A stretch of 64,000 nt of DNA from Taxillus chinensis (taxonomy: Eukaryota; Streptophyta; Magnoliopsida; Santalales; Loranthaceae): positions 51,122,265 through 51,186,264 of the forward strand of contig CM042087.1 in the NCBI GenBank assembly GCA_023512835.1, given 5' to 3'. This document shows positions 10,216 through 22,199 of the stretch, one piece after another. Under the pieces are notes generated by a model, which had not been told where the DNA came from, did not search any database, and saw only the letters and a list, made by a program, of their open reading frames with translations. The translations under genes were made by a program, and so were the position numbers. The first letter of the stretch is position 1. Each line of letters opens with the position of its first letter.

Positions 10216-11276
10216 TAATGACTTTTACAATATAATTATGTGTAAATCACACAGCCCCATGGTATGAGGTAAGTACAAAACAAATAACACGTAATTAAAT
10301 GAAACTTACACCCCAAAATGATATGTAATTAAATCACTAAATGATGCAGGTCTTATCCTCAATAATTTCCAACTTCATTGTAGCTAAAGAGAAGTTAGGG
10401 ATCAGGTTCTTTCTCCTTAATTGCAAGCATTGCTCTATTACTAACAGATAAAGAAAATATAGATACCAACTAAAAACATATCAAAGAAAAAAGCAACTAT
10501 AAAGTTAAATGGCATTTATCATGTAAGATCATTTACAGTGGCCTAGTTTTACTTTAGCTAAAATTTAATCAAAAATTCAACTTTTACAAATTATAGCTAG
10601 TCTAATTTTAGACAATGAAATAATGAGCTCAACAAAATTTTTGTACTTTAATTAAAATATTAATTAAAATTTATGTATTGTTTTTGCTGAATTCTCGAAA
10701 TAATTTTCCGACACAACGCGATAGATCCACCATCCAGAGACAAAACGAGACCATGTACGAATCAACCCCTCTGCATTTGGCAGGTCTCCGATGCCGATAA
10801 CCATCTCCAGCAACTGCCTCCGCATCTAGCGGGTCTCCGGTGCTGCACCCCAAGCCCGCCACCAAGGCCATCTTCATCCCCAACCATGACTGCCAGAAGC
10901 CCAACCTCTTTGCCACCTCCAGCGACTACCTCCACATCCGGCGGGTTTCCGACGCAGGCCGCCCCAACCATGGCACACCTCTATGACGCAGACCACCCCA
11001 ACCAACCAACCACGTCTGCCCCGACCTTCTCGGTGACTACCGGCTTGCCAGGTTATAGATCTGATGCTCTTCCTCCATGAAGACCTCATCGGCCTGAGTC
11101 CCTAGCCACACTGTCGCCATCATTTCCACGTCACCGGAATCCCCCATATAGCCTCTGTAAAGAGAGAACGTCAAGTCGGAGATAGGAAGGAACTGGGAAG
11201 AGTTTCTCGACCTAACTAAAAAAGGAATAAAACGTAAATAATAAAGAGGCATGATTATTTTATTCATATATAAAAG
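10216..11276. other. Non-coding MULE interior with a GC-rich island
   Basis: 10216-10690 is AT-rich. About 10700-11120 is GC-rich and contains a doubled motif (GCAACTGCCTCCGCATCTAG and GCGACTACCTCCACATCCGG, each followed by CGGGT-TCCG). I see no conserved protein in any frame. It may be captured host sequence, which MULEs often carry. Confidence 0.45.
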
Positions 11277-13436
11277 CTAAAAATATATTTTCCTAACCTC
11301 TTTGTGTTTTTCTTTTTGGGTAACGTTCTTTGTTGTGGGTTTCCTTCTCTCAATCATTGATTTTTTTCTAAGAGATGGTAGTCTTCTTTTTCCTCTTACT
11401 ACATGAGGACTTATTACTTTCTTAGAACTCACATCTATTGTAGCATCGACATTATAAATTACAACATAGGGTGGATTTTTGCTATGGTAGGTTAAGTTCA
11501 TTACATCCAACTTAGCTAGTATATCCTCAGTGTGTTTATCATATGAAGATGCATTTGTGGCAACTTCATAATATTTCTTCATGATGCGTGAATATCTATG
11601 CACTTTAGGCCTTTGATCAACCATGTCATAACTACTTCGTATAAGAGTATATGCCCTCTTTATATCTTTCCTCCATTAATCTAGTATGTACTTGTTTGAT
11701 ACCGAACGAACTTTGTTAAGTCGCACAATGCCCAACATATGTCTACACAATATCCCTCTCATCTCAAACAAGGCACATGAACATTTTACTTCGCATTTGG
11801 CCTCATTAAAGTACACTATATGGGCCACCTCCTTGATGGGACCATTAACATTAACTTCATCTTCTACATGATATGTTGCAATTACACCATCTTTCCGGTG
11901 AAGAGTTGGAAGAGTTGTAAGCATCGCTATTACTTCTTTTTGCACTTCTATAAACTTACTGCAAGTGTAAATGTCTTGAAAAATATTTTCTAGTTAAGAG
12001 GAAAAGACGACGGTAATCGTGACATTATGTGACTGGAAATCTGCCTCACTTTCATTCTCAATTTTCTTCCTCATTGCATTATCAAACTGATTGACAAACT
12101 TTTTTAAGTTTGTCCTAGCATGAGCATACCCATCAAAAAATGAATTCATGCTTTCGCTTCGTTGGGTTGTACTCATTCCAGCCCAAAAAACTTCTTTCAT
12201 GAAAATCGATGCCCAATATGTACGCTCAATGTATAAACTTTTCAACCAAGCATTATCTTGCAAGTCATACTTCATAATTAATAGTTCGCAAGAGCCCTCA
12301 AAGTCCTTTATTGTGTGGGAGTCATAAACACAAGTCAGCAAATGAGTTTTCAATCCGATTTTGTATGCACCATGTAAGCCTAGCTTCTCTGGCAATTTTT
12401 TCAATATGTGCCATAAACAAAATCTGTGTCGACTGTTTGGAAAGATAAGACTTATTGCAATTTTCATCGCTTTATCTTGATCTGCAATAATAGCCTTGGG
12501 TGCTTCACTATCCATACAGGTTAACCAAGTCTGAAATAACCATTTAAATGTCTCTGTATCCTCACTAAAAATTAATCCTGCACCCAATAAAATTGATTGG
12601 CCATGGTGGTTTACACCTACGAATGGTGCAAACGGCATCCCATATTTGTTGGTCAAATATGTTGTGTCGAATGTGATGACATCTCCAAAATATTTGTAAG
12701 CTACCCTACGCCGTGCATCTACCCAAAATATATTCCTCAAATATCCATTATCATCCATATCTATCAGTGAAAAGAACCCATTATTCTTAAATTGCATTCG
12801 GAAAAAATACTCAAGGAGGGCTTCGGCACTACATTTCCTAAGTCGAAAGTTACATGTCTTGCCAATATAATTACGACAATCTTTCTCATTGAATGGCAAG
12901 TTTTCATACCCACCTGCTTCTTGCATAAAAGAGGCAAAACTCTTGTTCATTTGGATCTCGACTTGATCATTTATATCTAGCATTCTTTTAACATAACCAG
13001 TTACTTTTCTATGGCAGTAAAAGAATCTTGATTTTTGTAAACTTAGGCCATGATTATGGGAACTATTAACACTCGATACCTTCAACACCCTTTTTTCTAA
13101 CATAACACTTGTCCTTGCTTCACAACCTGTCTTTGATGTTGGACGTGGCCTTGCGACATTTGTTGTATGGTTTCATGCTTTCCCACCACGAGCACACCCC
13201 AATGTGATATATCTAATGCTTCCATCCTCATACCTATGACTACTTTGTGTCATACTCTCAAAACCACATTGTTTCCCATATCTTTTATAATATGAAAGTA
13301 GCTCCTCTTCAGAATTAAACACCATTCCCAACTTCGACTCCTCAACTATATCAACCCCCTCGGTATGCATCATATTTTGTAGCTCAAACTTATTAACTTC
13401 GGTGGGTTCAACAAGCAAAGTATCACCTTTTTCTTC
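11277..13436 (-). pseudogene. FAR1/FRS-type MULE transposase, three nonsense codons
   Basis: One uninterrupted frame of about 714 codons runs from 13418 to 11277, broken only by TGA (13173-13175), TAA (11994-11996) and TAA (11676-11678). The domains appear in family order. The N-terminal FAR1 DNA-binding domain reads FNSEEELLSYYKRYGKQCGF, then GCARGGKA, GCEA and SSHNHGLS. The MULE transposase core carries putative catalytic acidic residues in VITFDTTY, IIADQDKAM and TQRSESMNSFFD, with the RHRFCLWHILKKL block between them. Last comes a C-terminal SWIM zinc finger, CEVKCSCALFEMRGILCRHM. An acceptor-like CACAG ends at 13437 on the minus strand, so an upstream exon is possible. Its position inside long TIRs with a 9-bp duplication shows it is the element's own transposase, not a domesticated FRS gene. 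A functional host regulator is unlikely given the stops. Confidence 0.88.
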
Positions 13437-13779
13437 CTGTGAAGCAATTAACCATAAGGATCAAGTCAGCAAAAGAATTCCTGTCATTACATGATTTTTT
13501 AAAAATGTAAGAAACTAAAGATGGCATGAATTACAAATTCGTAGATGAGAAGCAAAGCCACCAAAAGTTAAATTTTCCCTTAATATTTTACGCAGATACA
13601 TTTTACCCAATTATACTTTTAAAAAAATAAAAGTTTACGTTGTGGGAACTGATCATTTTACTAGAGTTATGGTGGCTCTATACCTAGTCTCAATTGTAAA
13701 GACAATATTGCAAGTTGCTTTGACGCATCCTTGTTGTCCCCCCCTTGCTATGTTCAGGCCGTCCCCACTGTCTGTCCTT

Positions 13780-14244
13780 TCTCTCTCCTAGAACGCAGAC
13801 CCTCTAAAACAAAATCAGTTGTAGACCCCCTCTCTCCCTCTCTCTCTTGATCGATCGTGTGCCCTCGATCATTTGTCCCCTCCCTCTTTTGGATTGAAGC
13901 TCCCACGCCTTCACATCCCGTCACGGAACGCAGCAAAGAAGAAGCCGCTTTCTTTTTTTCATATAGCTATAGCTTCAACCCATTATTAAAAAAACCCTTA
14001 AATAAAATCTGATGCTCAATTGTGTGCCCACGATCGTTTGTCTCCTCCCTCTTTTGGATTGAAGCTCCCACACTTTCACACCCCGTCACGCAACAGGGCG
14101 GTGAAGAAGCCTCTTTCTTTTTTTCCTATAGATGGAGCTTCAACCCATTATTAAAAAAACCTCTTAAATAAAATCTAATGTGGCATATGTCACGTTAGAT
14201 TCGTGCACCATTTCCTCCCCGCGTACCTTTGTATAGTATTTCTC
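13780..14244 (-). repeat. Right terminal inverted repeat of the MULE, tandemly doubled
   Basis: This is the inverted counterpart of 3231-3608. A unit of about 165-170 bp occurs twice in direct orientation, at about 13853-14016 and 14017-14180. Each copy holds GTGTGCCC, CCTCTTTTGGATTGAAGC, CCCGTCACG and CTTCAACCCATTATTAAAA. Only the outer copy is followed by the true terminus GTATAGTATTTCTC. Confidence 0.8.
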
Positions 14245-14253
14245 AAGTTGAAA

Positions 14254-16262
14254 TGAATTTTAAGTATATTCTATGACGATATACATAAAAAAAATTACAA
14301 TAATATTGAGTACAAATTCAATCATAAATGATTTTAAAAATGTTCAAGTAGAGTTTTGATAGGCTTTTTTTGCTAAAGTTTAAAATGTATTATAAAACAA
14401 CTATTTATATATTTTTTATTTAAATACTTTTTTTGGTAAAACTGAATTTAAGGTGAGTTTATTTTTATATTTCATTCAATATATTTTAAATTTTAATCTT
14501 AATCTATTCCAGTAAAATTTCCTGAATCCATCGTCCCTTCCCAACCTAAACTACTGTCAAAGATCCACATAACTGAGCTTTTGTAGTCTCGTCCCATTGA
14601 CACGGGAAGAATCCTTTTCAACTACAATCGCACCCCACGATTCATTACCATTTACCACCAATAACCAACCTCGTGTCATCCACAATCAAAATGCATCGAC
14701 GGTGATAGACCCGTTGAGCCATTGAATCCCTTTAAGTTAGCAATCGCCTTAAACTTTAAATGCGTGTGCATTGCATACAAATGGTGATGTACTGATGCGA
14801 ACATAAGAGATAAATAAGAGCTATGTATGCTTGCGTTGCATTTTTAACTTCCTTTATAGTCGCATGCATAAACCTTTATGTCCCATTTTTTTTGTTTAAA
14901 ATCTCTCTAATAATTGAAATCATTAAATATATGAAGAAAACCAATGAAATAATCACGAGGCCGTAGGAACTAATCCGTAGAGGTGGTCAATGGTGATGAC
15001 GGGTTCGCCAGAGAGAACGGATGAAATCATGGCGCCGCAACGGAACATGGGAGACCAAGAGGTAACAGGTGGAGAAACTTCAATAAAATTTTGCCTGTTA
15101 TTAAAGTGGACAAATTTTAAAAATTAATATTTGGGTTTAGGTTTATTGTTTTAAAAAAATATGAGTTCGGACACATTTTAATTTAAAGTTAATAAAATTT
15201 TTAAAACTATTTTTAAAATTGATAAATCTCACAATTGTTTTTACAAAATGTTTTTTTATTTTTAAATCTAAATTCAATTCAAATAATTTTTTATTTTTAA
15301 TTTTTTTATATTTTATTATTTAAGTCCATCAAATTTTAATTTTTTCAATATTCAAAAATATGCACTCTTTTTAAAATAAATTAACAGAATATAAAAATTA
15401 AACTCATACTAAACAAACTCTTATAGTGTCAACTTATTCAATATTCTTAAGAGTTTGACAAGTATATAAAAAATCACTATTTTGTATTTGTATGTATTTT
15501 ATTAACTATATGTTAGAAGTACAGTTTAATTTAATATATAAGGGAATGAATACTCACACGCGATTAATATACCCACCAATTTATAATTTGATAAAAATAC
15601 CCTCATCCCATTATCTGCACTCATTTTCTGAATCTAATGTGATAATGAGTTAGCGAAGGGCATGGTACTATGCAATACACGTAAGCAAAGGTTATTTAAA
15701 TCATTTGAAAAAAAACCTAAAATAAGGATGATAGTACTTGAATTGGTGACATTATAAAAATAATGAAAACGTGTAACTATTGAACTAAATTGATTTGTGA
15801 ATTGGAGTCGGTTATATTTATATGTATGTATGTGATTTGTATCATTAATGAAAATTTTAATACAAAATTTATATGGAGATTCATGAATAATTTTATAATC
15901 TTATAATTATAAATTTTAAATTAATTATAAATTTATAATTAAAATCTTTAAATTTATTTTCAATTAATATGTATGATTAAAATTTTAGAAATTAATATTT
16001 AACTATTTAATTTAAAATTTAAATTATAATTAAATTAAATGAATAATTTGAAATTTTAAATTTTAGTTTTAATTATAAATATTAATTGATTTTTTTAGAA
16101 ATTTAATTATAAATTTTAATTTAAAACTAAATGTAGAAATTTTAATTATAAATATTAATTGAAATTTTAATTATAAATTTTAATTGAAATTTTAATTTTA
16201 CTTATAAAATTATTTATGAGTCTTAATATATGTTTTGTATTAAATTTTCTATTAATGATACA
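14254..16262. other. AT-rich intergenic DNA
   Basis: No gene is seen. The stretch at 15840-16210 is built of many short repeated and inverted strings such as AATTTTAATTATAAATTTTA. Confidence 0.6.
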
Positions 16263-16270
16263 GAATACAT

Positions 16271-16615
16271 TAGGATTATAAACGAATTGAGCCCAACAAA
16301 GTAGCAAAGTATTTGAGCTCCGCTTGATATATGCTATTCCTTAACAAATCGAGCCAAACACTAATACTAAACCACAATGTTTATGCTCATTCATTAATAT
16401 CCGAGAACAGTTCAATAATGTTAATGAATAATTCGTGAATACTAATTCACAAACAATTTTATGTATACATTGATATACTTGTTCACAAATATTAATTTTT
16501 ACTTTATTCACAAACTCAATATATTTGTAAAGTTATTTGTCATGAACTAAAACACCTAATTATCCAATTTTATGCTATTCCTTGTTTACTAACGTTTGAT
16601 TCATTTATAGCTCTA
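16271..16615. mobile_element. Small hAT-type element, 345 bp
   Basis: The left end TAGGATTATAAACGAATTG pairs with the reverse complement of the right end TAGAGCTATAAATGAATCA. The flanks are GAATACAT (16263-16270) and GAATATAT (16616-16623), an 8-bp target duplication with one mismatch. The interior contains strings related to the fragment at 63310-63956 (CGAACCGAG/TTCGTGAA type). It is non-coding. Confidence 0.75.
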
Positions 16616-16658
16616 GAATATATATATATATATATATAACTAATTTCAACTTCACAAA

Positions 16659-16726
16659 TCGTTATAGTTTAGTGGTTGAAGACTTATTATTTATATATGG
16701 TTACCAGTTCGAGTCTTGTCATTCAT
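16659..16726 (+). other. tRNA-derived scrap (SINE head or tRNA pseudogene)
   Basis: TCGTTATAGTTTAGTGGTT resembles the 5' half and A box of plant tRNA-Asp. About 40 bp later GGTTACCAGTTCGAGTCTTG resembles a B box. The acceptor and T stems do not pair, and a T-rich stretch follows, so it is not a working tRNA gene. Confidence 0.4.
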
Positions 16727-16729
16727 ATT

Positions 16730-18640
16730 TGATTTTTTTTCTAAATAAACTCTATTGATGTAGCATCACTAAGTCACCATGCCCCCTGCCCACTTAGTGC
16801 TACATCAGATATGGAGATAGGGGTATTTCCATTAAATTATGAATTTACATATATTAAGTTTAGTTTGGCGAATATGTATATCCTCCCCTAATATAAATCA
16901 CAAGAGATTTAAAAATGTCAATTTTAAGCCATAAAGAGGTTTTGCACAAGCTACACAATTCATGAGGAGAGACCCTTTAGGACGAATGCTCCTATAAACC
17001 CACGAAAGCCAATGATGTGAGATTTAACATATTATTTGTTTTCTAAGCTTTTATGATACGAGGTTGGGCCAAAATTTACCTCAACCAGGTTAGGCATTTA
17101 AATATGATGATGTCTCCGGCTATAATGAATTCATTGATGTGAGGATCGTTATACACACAGAATTATCAAGGATTAAAGATAAAAAAACATGCAACGATTA
17201 TGTGGTTTCCCAACTTAGGTACATCCATGAGAGAGATGATTCTTGTATATTTTTCACGGTCTTGCTATAGAGAGTTTACATCCAAAAAGAGAATAAAAAA
17301 TATATAATTGCTTCTACTACAATTGTTCTAAAACTATCTCTTCAACTGCTATGATATCACAGGGCTTAACCTTCCCCACATCCCCTCAAACCTCATGCAT
17401 GTGTATCCTGCATAGGCCAAATGAAGAATAAAGTGTGAGTCAACCAAGCTTTGTTTGCTCGAATTGAATTGGATTTCTAATGCCACACGTCCTAATAATT
17501 TATGGCAAGGACACCCTTTGCTTTAAATGCGAACATAATATGAGAACCAGTGAACCTCTCCACAGTGCCCTTCAAGGCTCCGTTTTACTTCTAAGACAAA
17601 ACCATTCTTGTTGGATTGCAGGACATGGATGATCCAAAAAGAACAAATGCTGATTGTCGATGATCATGAGCATGATCGTAGCTGAGAGCAAGAAATGAGG
17701 AAATATCTCCTACATCATAAGTAATAATGAAAAAACTACCTACGTGGTAAATTGTAATTGAATTTATTTTTTCTTAAATCAGGGTCTTTCGATACAAGAG
17801 ACCATATGTGTGTGCGTACTCTTGTATCCCCTATTGATTACACATCAACAATCAAAAATTGATCATTGTATTGAATAGGTAAGGGGGTGAAAGTTGAAAT
17901 ATGTAATAACCCCAAAGGTCTAATGCTTTATATCTTCCCCTATATCGTAGCAATAGAATGTTTCCTCTTAAATTGCAATGTTATATTGGAAGAACGGAGC
18001 ATTATATAAGAGAGATCCAACCAATAAAGGGGATGATAATAATGATATGTGACATCAAGAAGGTCATCTATTGAAAAGGATGAAACTTGGGCGTCAACTT
18101 TAAAATTTGCACAATTTAGGAAATCACTAGATTGGATCGTCTTGGGCTGTGATTTCTTTTAATTTGGAGAGATGGTGGCGGGTTGCATCAATCCATTTGA
18201 ATAGGCTACGTATTTGAGAGAAAGATAGTGTAGGGTATGTTTTTCTCCTTTTTACATGAGAATGAGATTGCAGATCCGAAGGAAGAGAGAGCAAGAGACA
18301 AGACAAGGTATGATTTCCCTAGTTTTGTCATTTATTTATCATTATTATCTTATTTATGTTAGCATAACGCTTTACATTGCATGTGTTAACCGAGTCCATT
18401 ACATCACGAAAACGTGACCTCTTTTAATTATGACTACTATGAAGGCTACTTACTATGACAGTAAATCCGATCGATCTCAAAGTGTTCAAAAACTTAAGGT
18501 CGGAGATTTAGAAATACTACATATAATGATGGGATGACCGCGGCGCAAATCCGAAGTGTTACAAAGGGCTCGCAGGTTTGGGGAGCGGCGCGAGGGCAAC
18601 GCCCGCGTGCGGTAATAAAAAAATAAAAAAACCCTTAGAA
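16730..18640. other. Intergenic DNA upstream of the unknown-function gene
   Basis: No coding sequence or known repeat recognised. The last part (about 18260-18640) may hold the promoter of the next gene, but I see no clear TATA box. Confidence 0.5.
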
Positions 18641-18659
18641 ATCATGGAAATTTAAATGT

Positions 18660-18667
18660 CGTGTGGA

Positions 18668-18702
<35 letters not shown>

Positions 18703-19003
18703 TGTGTGAGGGCGTCGCAGCCTTGCAGGTTTTGCCTCCCCTTATTTCTCTTCCCCTTCTCTCCCCCTCTTCAGCTGTGATTTCCATTTCCCAAACGGTT
18801 TCTCTCTCTCCACAGCCTCCTTTTTCTTGTTTCATTTTGCCATCCCCCCTCTCTCTCTTTTAGTCGTGGCTAGTTTCTATAAATCTCATCTGTTCCGTCC
18901 TTTACAGTTCTCCTCTGCCTTGTGTTTGCACGTTGAATTTCTCTGGAGGGAGTCCGGAGGAGAGGGAGAGGGAGAGGGAGAGCTCTGTCCGTAGCTGCAC
19001 GAG
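18660..19003 (+). other. Probable 5'-UTR exon of the unknown-function gene
   Basis: A (GA)n stretch (18670-18705) and a pyrimidine-rich leader are followed by GCACGAG with a GTATGG donor at 19004. The coding exon downstream starts right after an acceptor (TTTCAG, 19601-19606), so an untranslated first exon with an intron at 19004-19606 is the simplest model. The transcription start is not determined. RNA data would settle it. Confidence 0.45.
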
Positions 19004-19523
19004 GTATGGAGAATTCCCTACTCACCTTCTTCCTTGCTCCTTTGTGCTTGTGTCGTGTGTTGTGGATCTGGTGCTTTTGATTTCGGATGCAAACCCGTTC
19101 TGTCTTTGCCATTCTGTTGGCTTGGCTTCGCTTGGAGTTGCCCAACTTCTCTCATGTATTAATAAGATCTATCCCCTGTGCTTGTAAATTTGTAGATCTG
19201 AACATGAATTTGGCCAACTCACTATCTTAGGCAGCTCTTTTTTTTTCTTTTTTTTTCAAAAAAATGTTTTTGGGTAAAAATTTGTCCCTGTATTAAAAAG
19301 ACTCATCTACTACAAAATTAAATGCATAGAAAGAAAAATAGAAAGATGAGATTTGTTGGGCCATAGTTATTATCGTGCCTTGTTTGGTATTTGATTTTGA
19401 TGTCTCGGTGAGATCTGATCTACGACATTTGTAATTAGTTGGTTTTGTTGCACGCTTTAGGTCGGATCTAAATCTCTGTTCAGTTGATGATACAAAGTTA
19501 GAGCTTGGATGTTTATTATTATG

Positions 19524-19597
<74 letters not shown>
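19524..19597 (+). repeat. (ATT)n microsatellite ending just before a splice acceptor
   Basis: About 24 uninterrupted ATT units lie inside the putative 5'-UTR intron. Only about nine bases (GGGTTTCAG region) separate the array from the coding exon. Confidence 0.9.
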
Positions 19598-19609
19598 GGG
19601 TTTCAGAAG

Positions 19610-20568
19610 ATGAATCACTGTGCGATCCTGCAGAAGAACGCCATGGCTGCCTGCGAAGAGATGAAGAGAAGCACCCCCGCTCCTCTCCCGATTTCCTCCG
19701 ACTGCAGCAGAGATTCCTTGGTTTGCCCGAAGCCTCGCCGAGTTGGTCTCCTAAACGCCGCCGCGAACGACGCTCTGACCTCCAGACCCCTCCACTGGCA
19801 CTTCAGGTAATTTACCTATGATTCTATTTCTACGACCACCCTTTTGACACTTTGAACCACAAATCAATGGTGTGCGTGCGTGCGTGTTTTCACTGAACAA
19901 AAATTAAATAAAGATTCGATTTGTTTTTGTGCAGCCAACAGTCAGATCTCCGTGATTCAAAAGCAGGGGCTGATCTTTTGGACATCATCCTATCAAAGGT
20001 ATGCCTTATTCTGTTACTATATATATATATATATTATTAATTTATTTCGGTATGGTTAGACTTTTGACTTAGGACTTAGGAGTTGAATCTGGTCTCATGG
20101 CCACGAAAACATTTTTAAAACCCCTATTGAATCGGTTCCAACTCCTTTTGTTTGGTGCGCTAAAAATGGGTCATCTTCACAGCCAAATGTGGTACTTCTA
20201 GTTCTTTCCTAGAGAAGTGATGTGTGTAATTGGTATGACTTGAGCAGGGTTCCTATGGTGGGGAACAAACATGTACCCAAGTAGCCTCGTCGCCCCCTTT
20301 TTTCAGTGGGTCGCCGCCGAGCAGAGTAGCTAACCCATTAATTCAAGATGAACGATTTGCAGGCGACGATATGTTTGCACCGGCGACGCCGCCAGCTGCC
20401 GTCCCTGCCTGCCTTCCATCATCCTCTTCCTCCTCCTCCTCCTCCTCCTCCTCAAGGAAAGGAGGGTGCATCCGGGCCAATTTTGGTGACAAACCGGCTG
20501 TGCGGATTGAGGGATTCGATTGCCTCGACAGGGACCGCCGGAACTGCAGCATACCAGCGCTGGCATAG
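19610..20568 (+). CDS. Plant-conserved protein of unknown function, 193 aa
   Basis: There are three coding exons: 19607-19806 (ATG at 19610), 19935-19998 and 20248-20568. All introns are GT-AG and the joined frame is open for 193 codons. The protein reads MNHCAILQKNAMAACEEMKR at its start. It then has four blocks that I recall as conserved in a small land-plant family of unknown function (Arabidopsis At5g16110-like, from memory): CPKPRRVGLLN (residues 39-49), SRPLHWHF (58-65), DSKAGADLLDIILSK (73-87) and SSPPFFSGSPPSRVANPLIQ (101-120). A 12-serine run (145-156) and a conserved-looking tail GDKPAVRIEGFDCLDRDRRN follow. No signal peptide, membrane segment or catalytic motif is visible. The basic PKPRR could aid nuclear entry. 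The start is chosen because the longer reading only translates an intronic ATT repeat as poly-Tyr. The exact family name needs a search. Confidence 0.82.
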
Positions 20569-22199
20569 GCAGAGGGGATGATTAATTTTGCAGGTTGTGA
20601 TCTGACGATCAGTTGCTGTATTTTGTAAGGTGTTCTGACTTCATTGCTGTCCTAAGGAAACTGTAGTCAAGTAAATATGAGACGAGTGGTCCGCAGATAG
20701 GGTCGAGTCTGTAAGTAAGATGATTAAGTACGTCGTCGTTGTTGGGGTTTGCCAAATAAAACCGAAAGAGCTTTTGGGGGGGCGGTGTCACGTGTTGTGT
20801 GGCATCGATCGCCTCTACCAGTGTAAGTACCATGAGGAGGGGATTTTCCTTTTTTTTTTTTAAATTAAATTTAATTTTGAGGTGTAATTGGAGGACTGAC
20901 TATTCCGAAGAGAATTGTGTAAATGTATCAGACAATGTAAATATGTTGTCCGAATTGTCTGTCCTTGGTAGTTTTCTTTTCTCCAGGACTGTCTCCGACC
21001 AGGTACCAGGTATTCCGGCCTTTTAGTTTTGGTCGCGAAGCCTCTAATTTTTCAGTTAATTGTGTTTGTGCGATGTTGATGGGTCAAATGCATGTGGGAT
21101 GTGGTGGATGCGCGTGATGGACGGAAGTAGTTTGCCAGGCTGGGCTGCCCGGGGCGGTGGATCTGGGTGTACTGTTCGATTATTATTACTTACATTACAA
21201 CTTGGATGCGCGTGGTGCGAGTAAATTTAATTTCGCGGTTTCGTTTTGAATCTTCAGGTCCTTAAATTTACAGCTGTTACCGGTATTCCCACGCCTCACC
21301 AAGCACGGCCTACCTAGTATTCCCACAGAGAACCAACCACTCGTTTCACTTGCCCGCCTAGTGCCTACCTACCTTCACATTTACGAAAAGAGATCAGTGT
21401 AGAATATTTATATGGGAAAAATTAAAACTAATTGATGAATGAAAAAAAAATAGTGATTTGTTTTCAAGAGTACGTTTTGTTTTGTTTTGTTTTGTTTTGT
21501 TGCTGTCTTTTAAATGTTTATGCAGTTATGTTTTTTTTTTATCCTGTTTTTTAAGGTCTTGTATTGAGGGAATATACACGTAGTTAATATTAATATTTTA
21601 TATTATTATTTTAAAAAGTAATTTAATAAAATACAAACTTCTATAAAAAAATTTTACGTCTAATAAAATTTTTTTCCTACAAATTATAAATATTTTAACA
21701 TATTCTTTGACGTTTTTTTTTCTAATCAGCAATCAATCCAAAATCAAAAGCGGTCAAAATTTATAAACTGAAAAACATAACCAATTTAGAAGTAGAATGA
21801 TACTTTATATTAATTGTATTGAAAAGTATATGAAATCCATAGAAGACATAAGCCTATTTATATCTTTTATAGATTAGATAACTCATCAAAAAATAAATAT
21901 TTCTAATTGACTATATAAAATATTTGATTGATCTTGAAATCTGTTTAATTGATTGTATACATACTAATTCACTCTTTAAACTTGGGCAAAGATAAATCAA
22001 CTTGACTTTGAAAAGCAGTTCATGAAAATGTCTAAAAAAAAAAAGTCTTAGTAAAGACATTAGCAATATGCTCAGTAGACGAAATTGGAAAAAGTAATAG
22101 AATTCCCTAACCAATATGGTGACAAACGAAGTGAAAATTAATTTCAAATTTTTTTGTGTGATCATGAAAATTATCATAAAGAGCAATTTAAATAACACT
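20569..22199. other. 3' flank of the unknown-function gene and intergenic DNA
   Basis: 20569-21030 probably contains the 3' UTR; no unambiguous AATAAA signal is seen. TTTTG repeats occur at about 21475-21500. No gene is recognised up to 22199. Confidence 0.5.

Larger units (their letters stand above)
3231..14244 (-). mobile_element. 11-kb Mutator-like element (MULE) with long TIRs
   Basis: The ends are long inverted repeats. The left end 3231 reads GAGAAATGCTATACACAAG and the reverse complement of 14244 reads GAGAAATACTATACAAAGG; similarity continues for more than 200 bp. The flanks are a 9-bp direct repeat with one mismatch: AAATTGAAA (3222-3230) and AAGTTGAAA (14245-14253). Nine-base duplications are the MULE signature. 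The element carries a FAR1/FRS-type MULE transposase relic at 11277-13436 on the minus strand. A retrotransposon (4857-9927) interrupts it; without that insertion the MULE would be about 5.9 kb. Known biology: FAR1/FHY3 proteins are domesticated from MULE transposases of this type. Nonsense codons suggest it can no longer move itself. Confidence 0.85.

Noticed and set aside
3222..14253. FRS transposase as an intact host FAR1-related gene
   Set aside because: Three in-frame stops and its location within MULE termini argue for an element-borne pseudogene.
19505..19810. Open frame starting with a long poly-tyrosine run
   Set aside because: The tyrosines are just the intronic ATT repeat. The real coding part begins at the ATG at 19610 after a splice acceptor.
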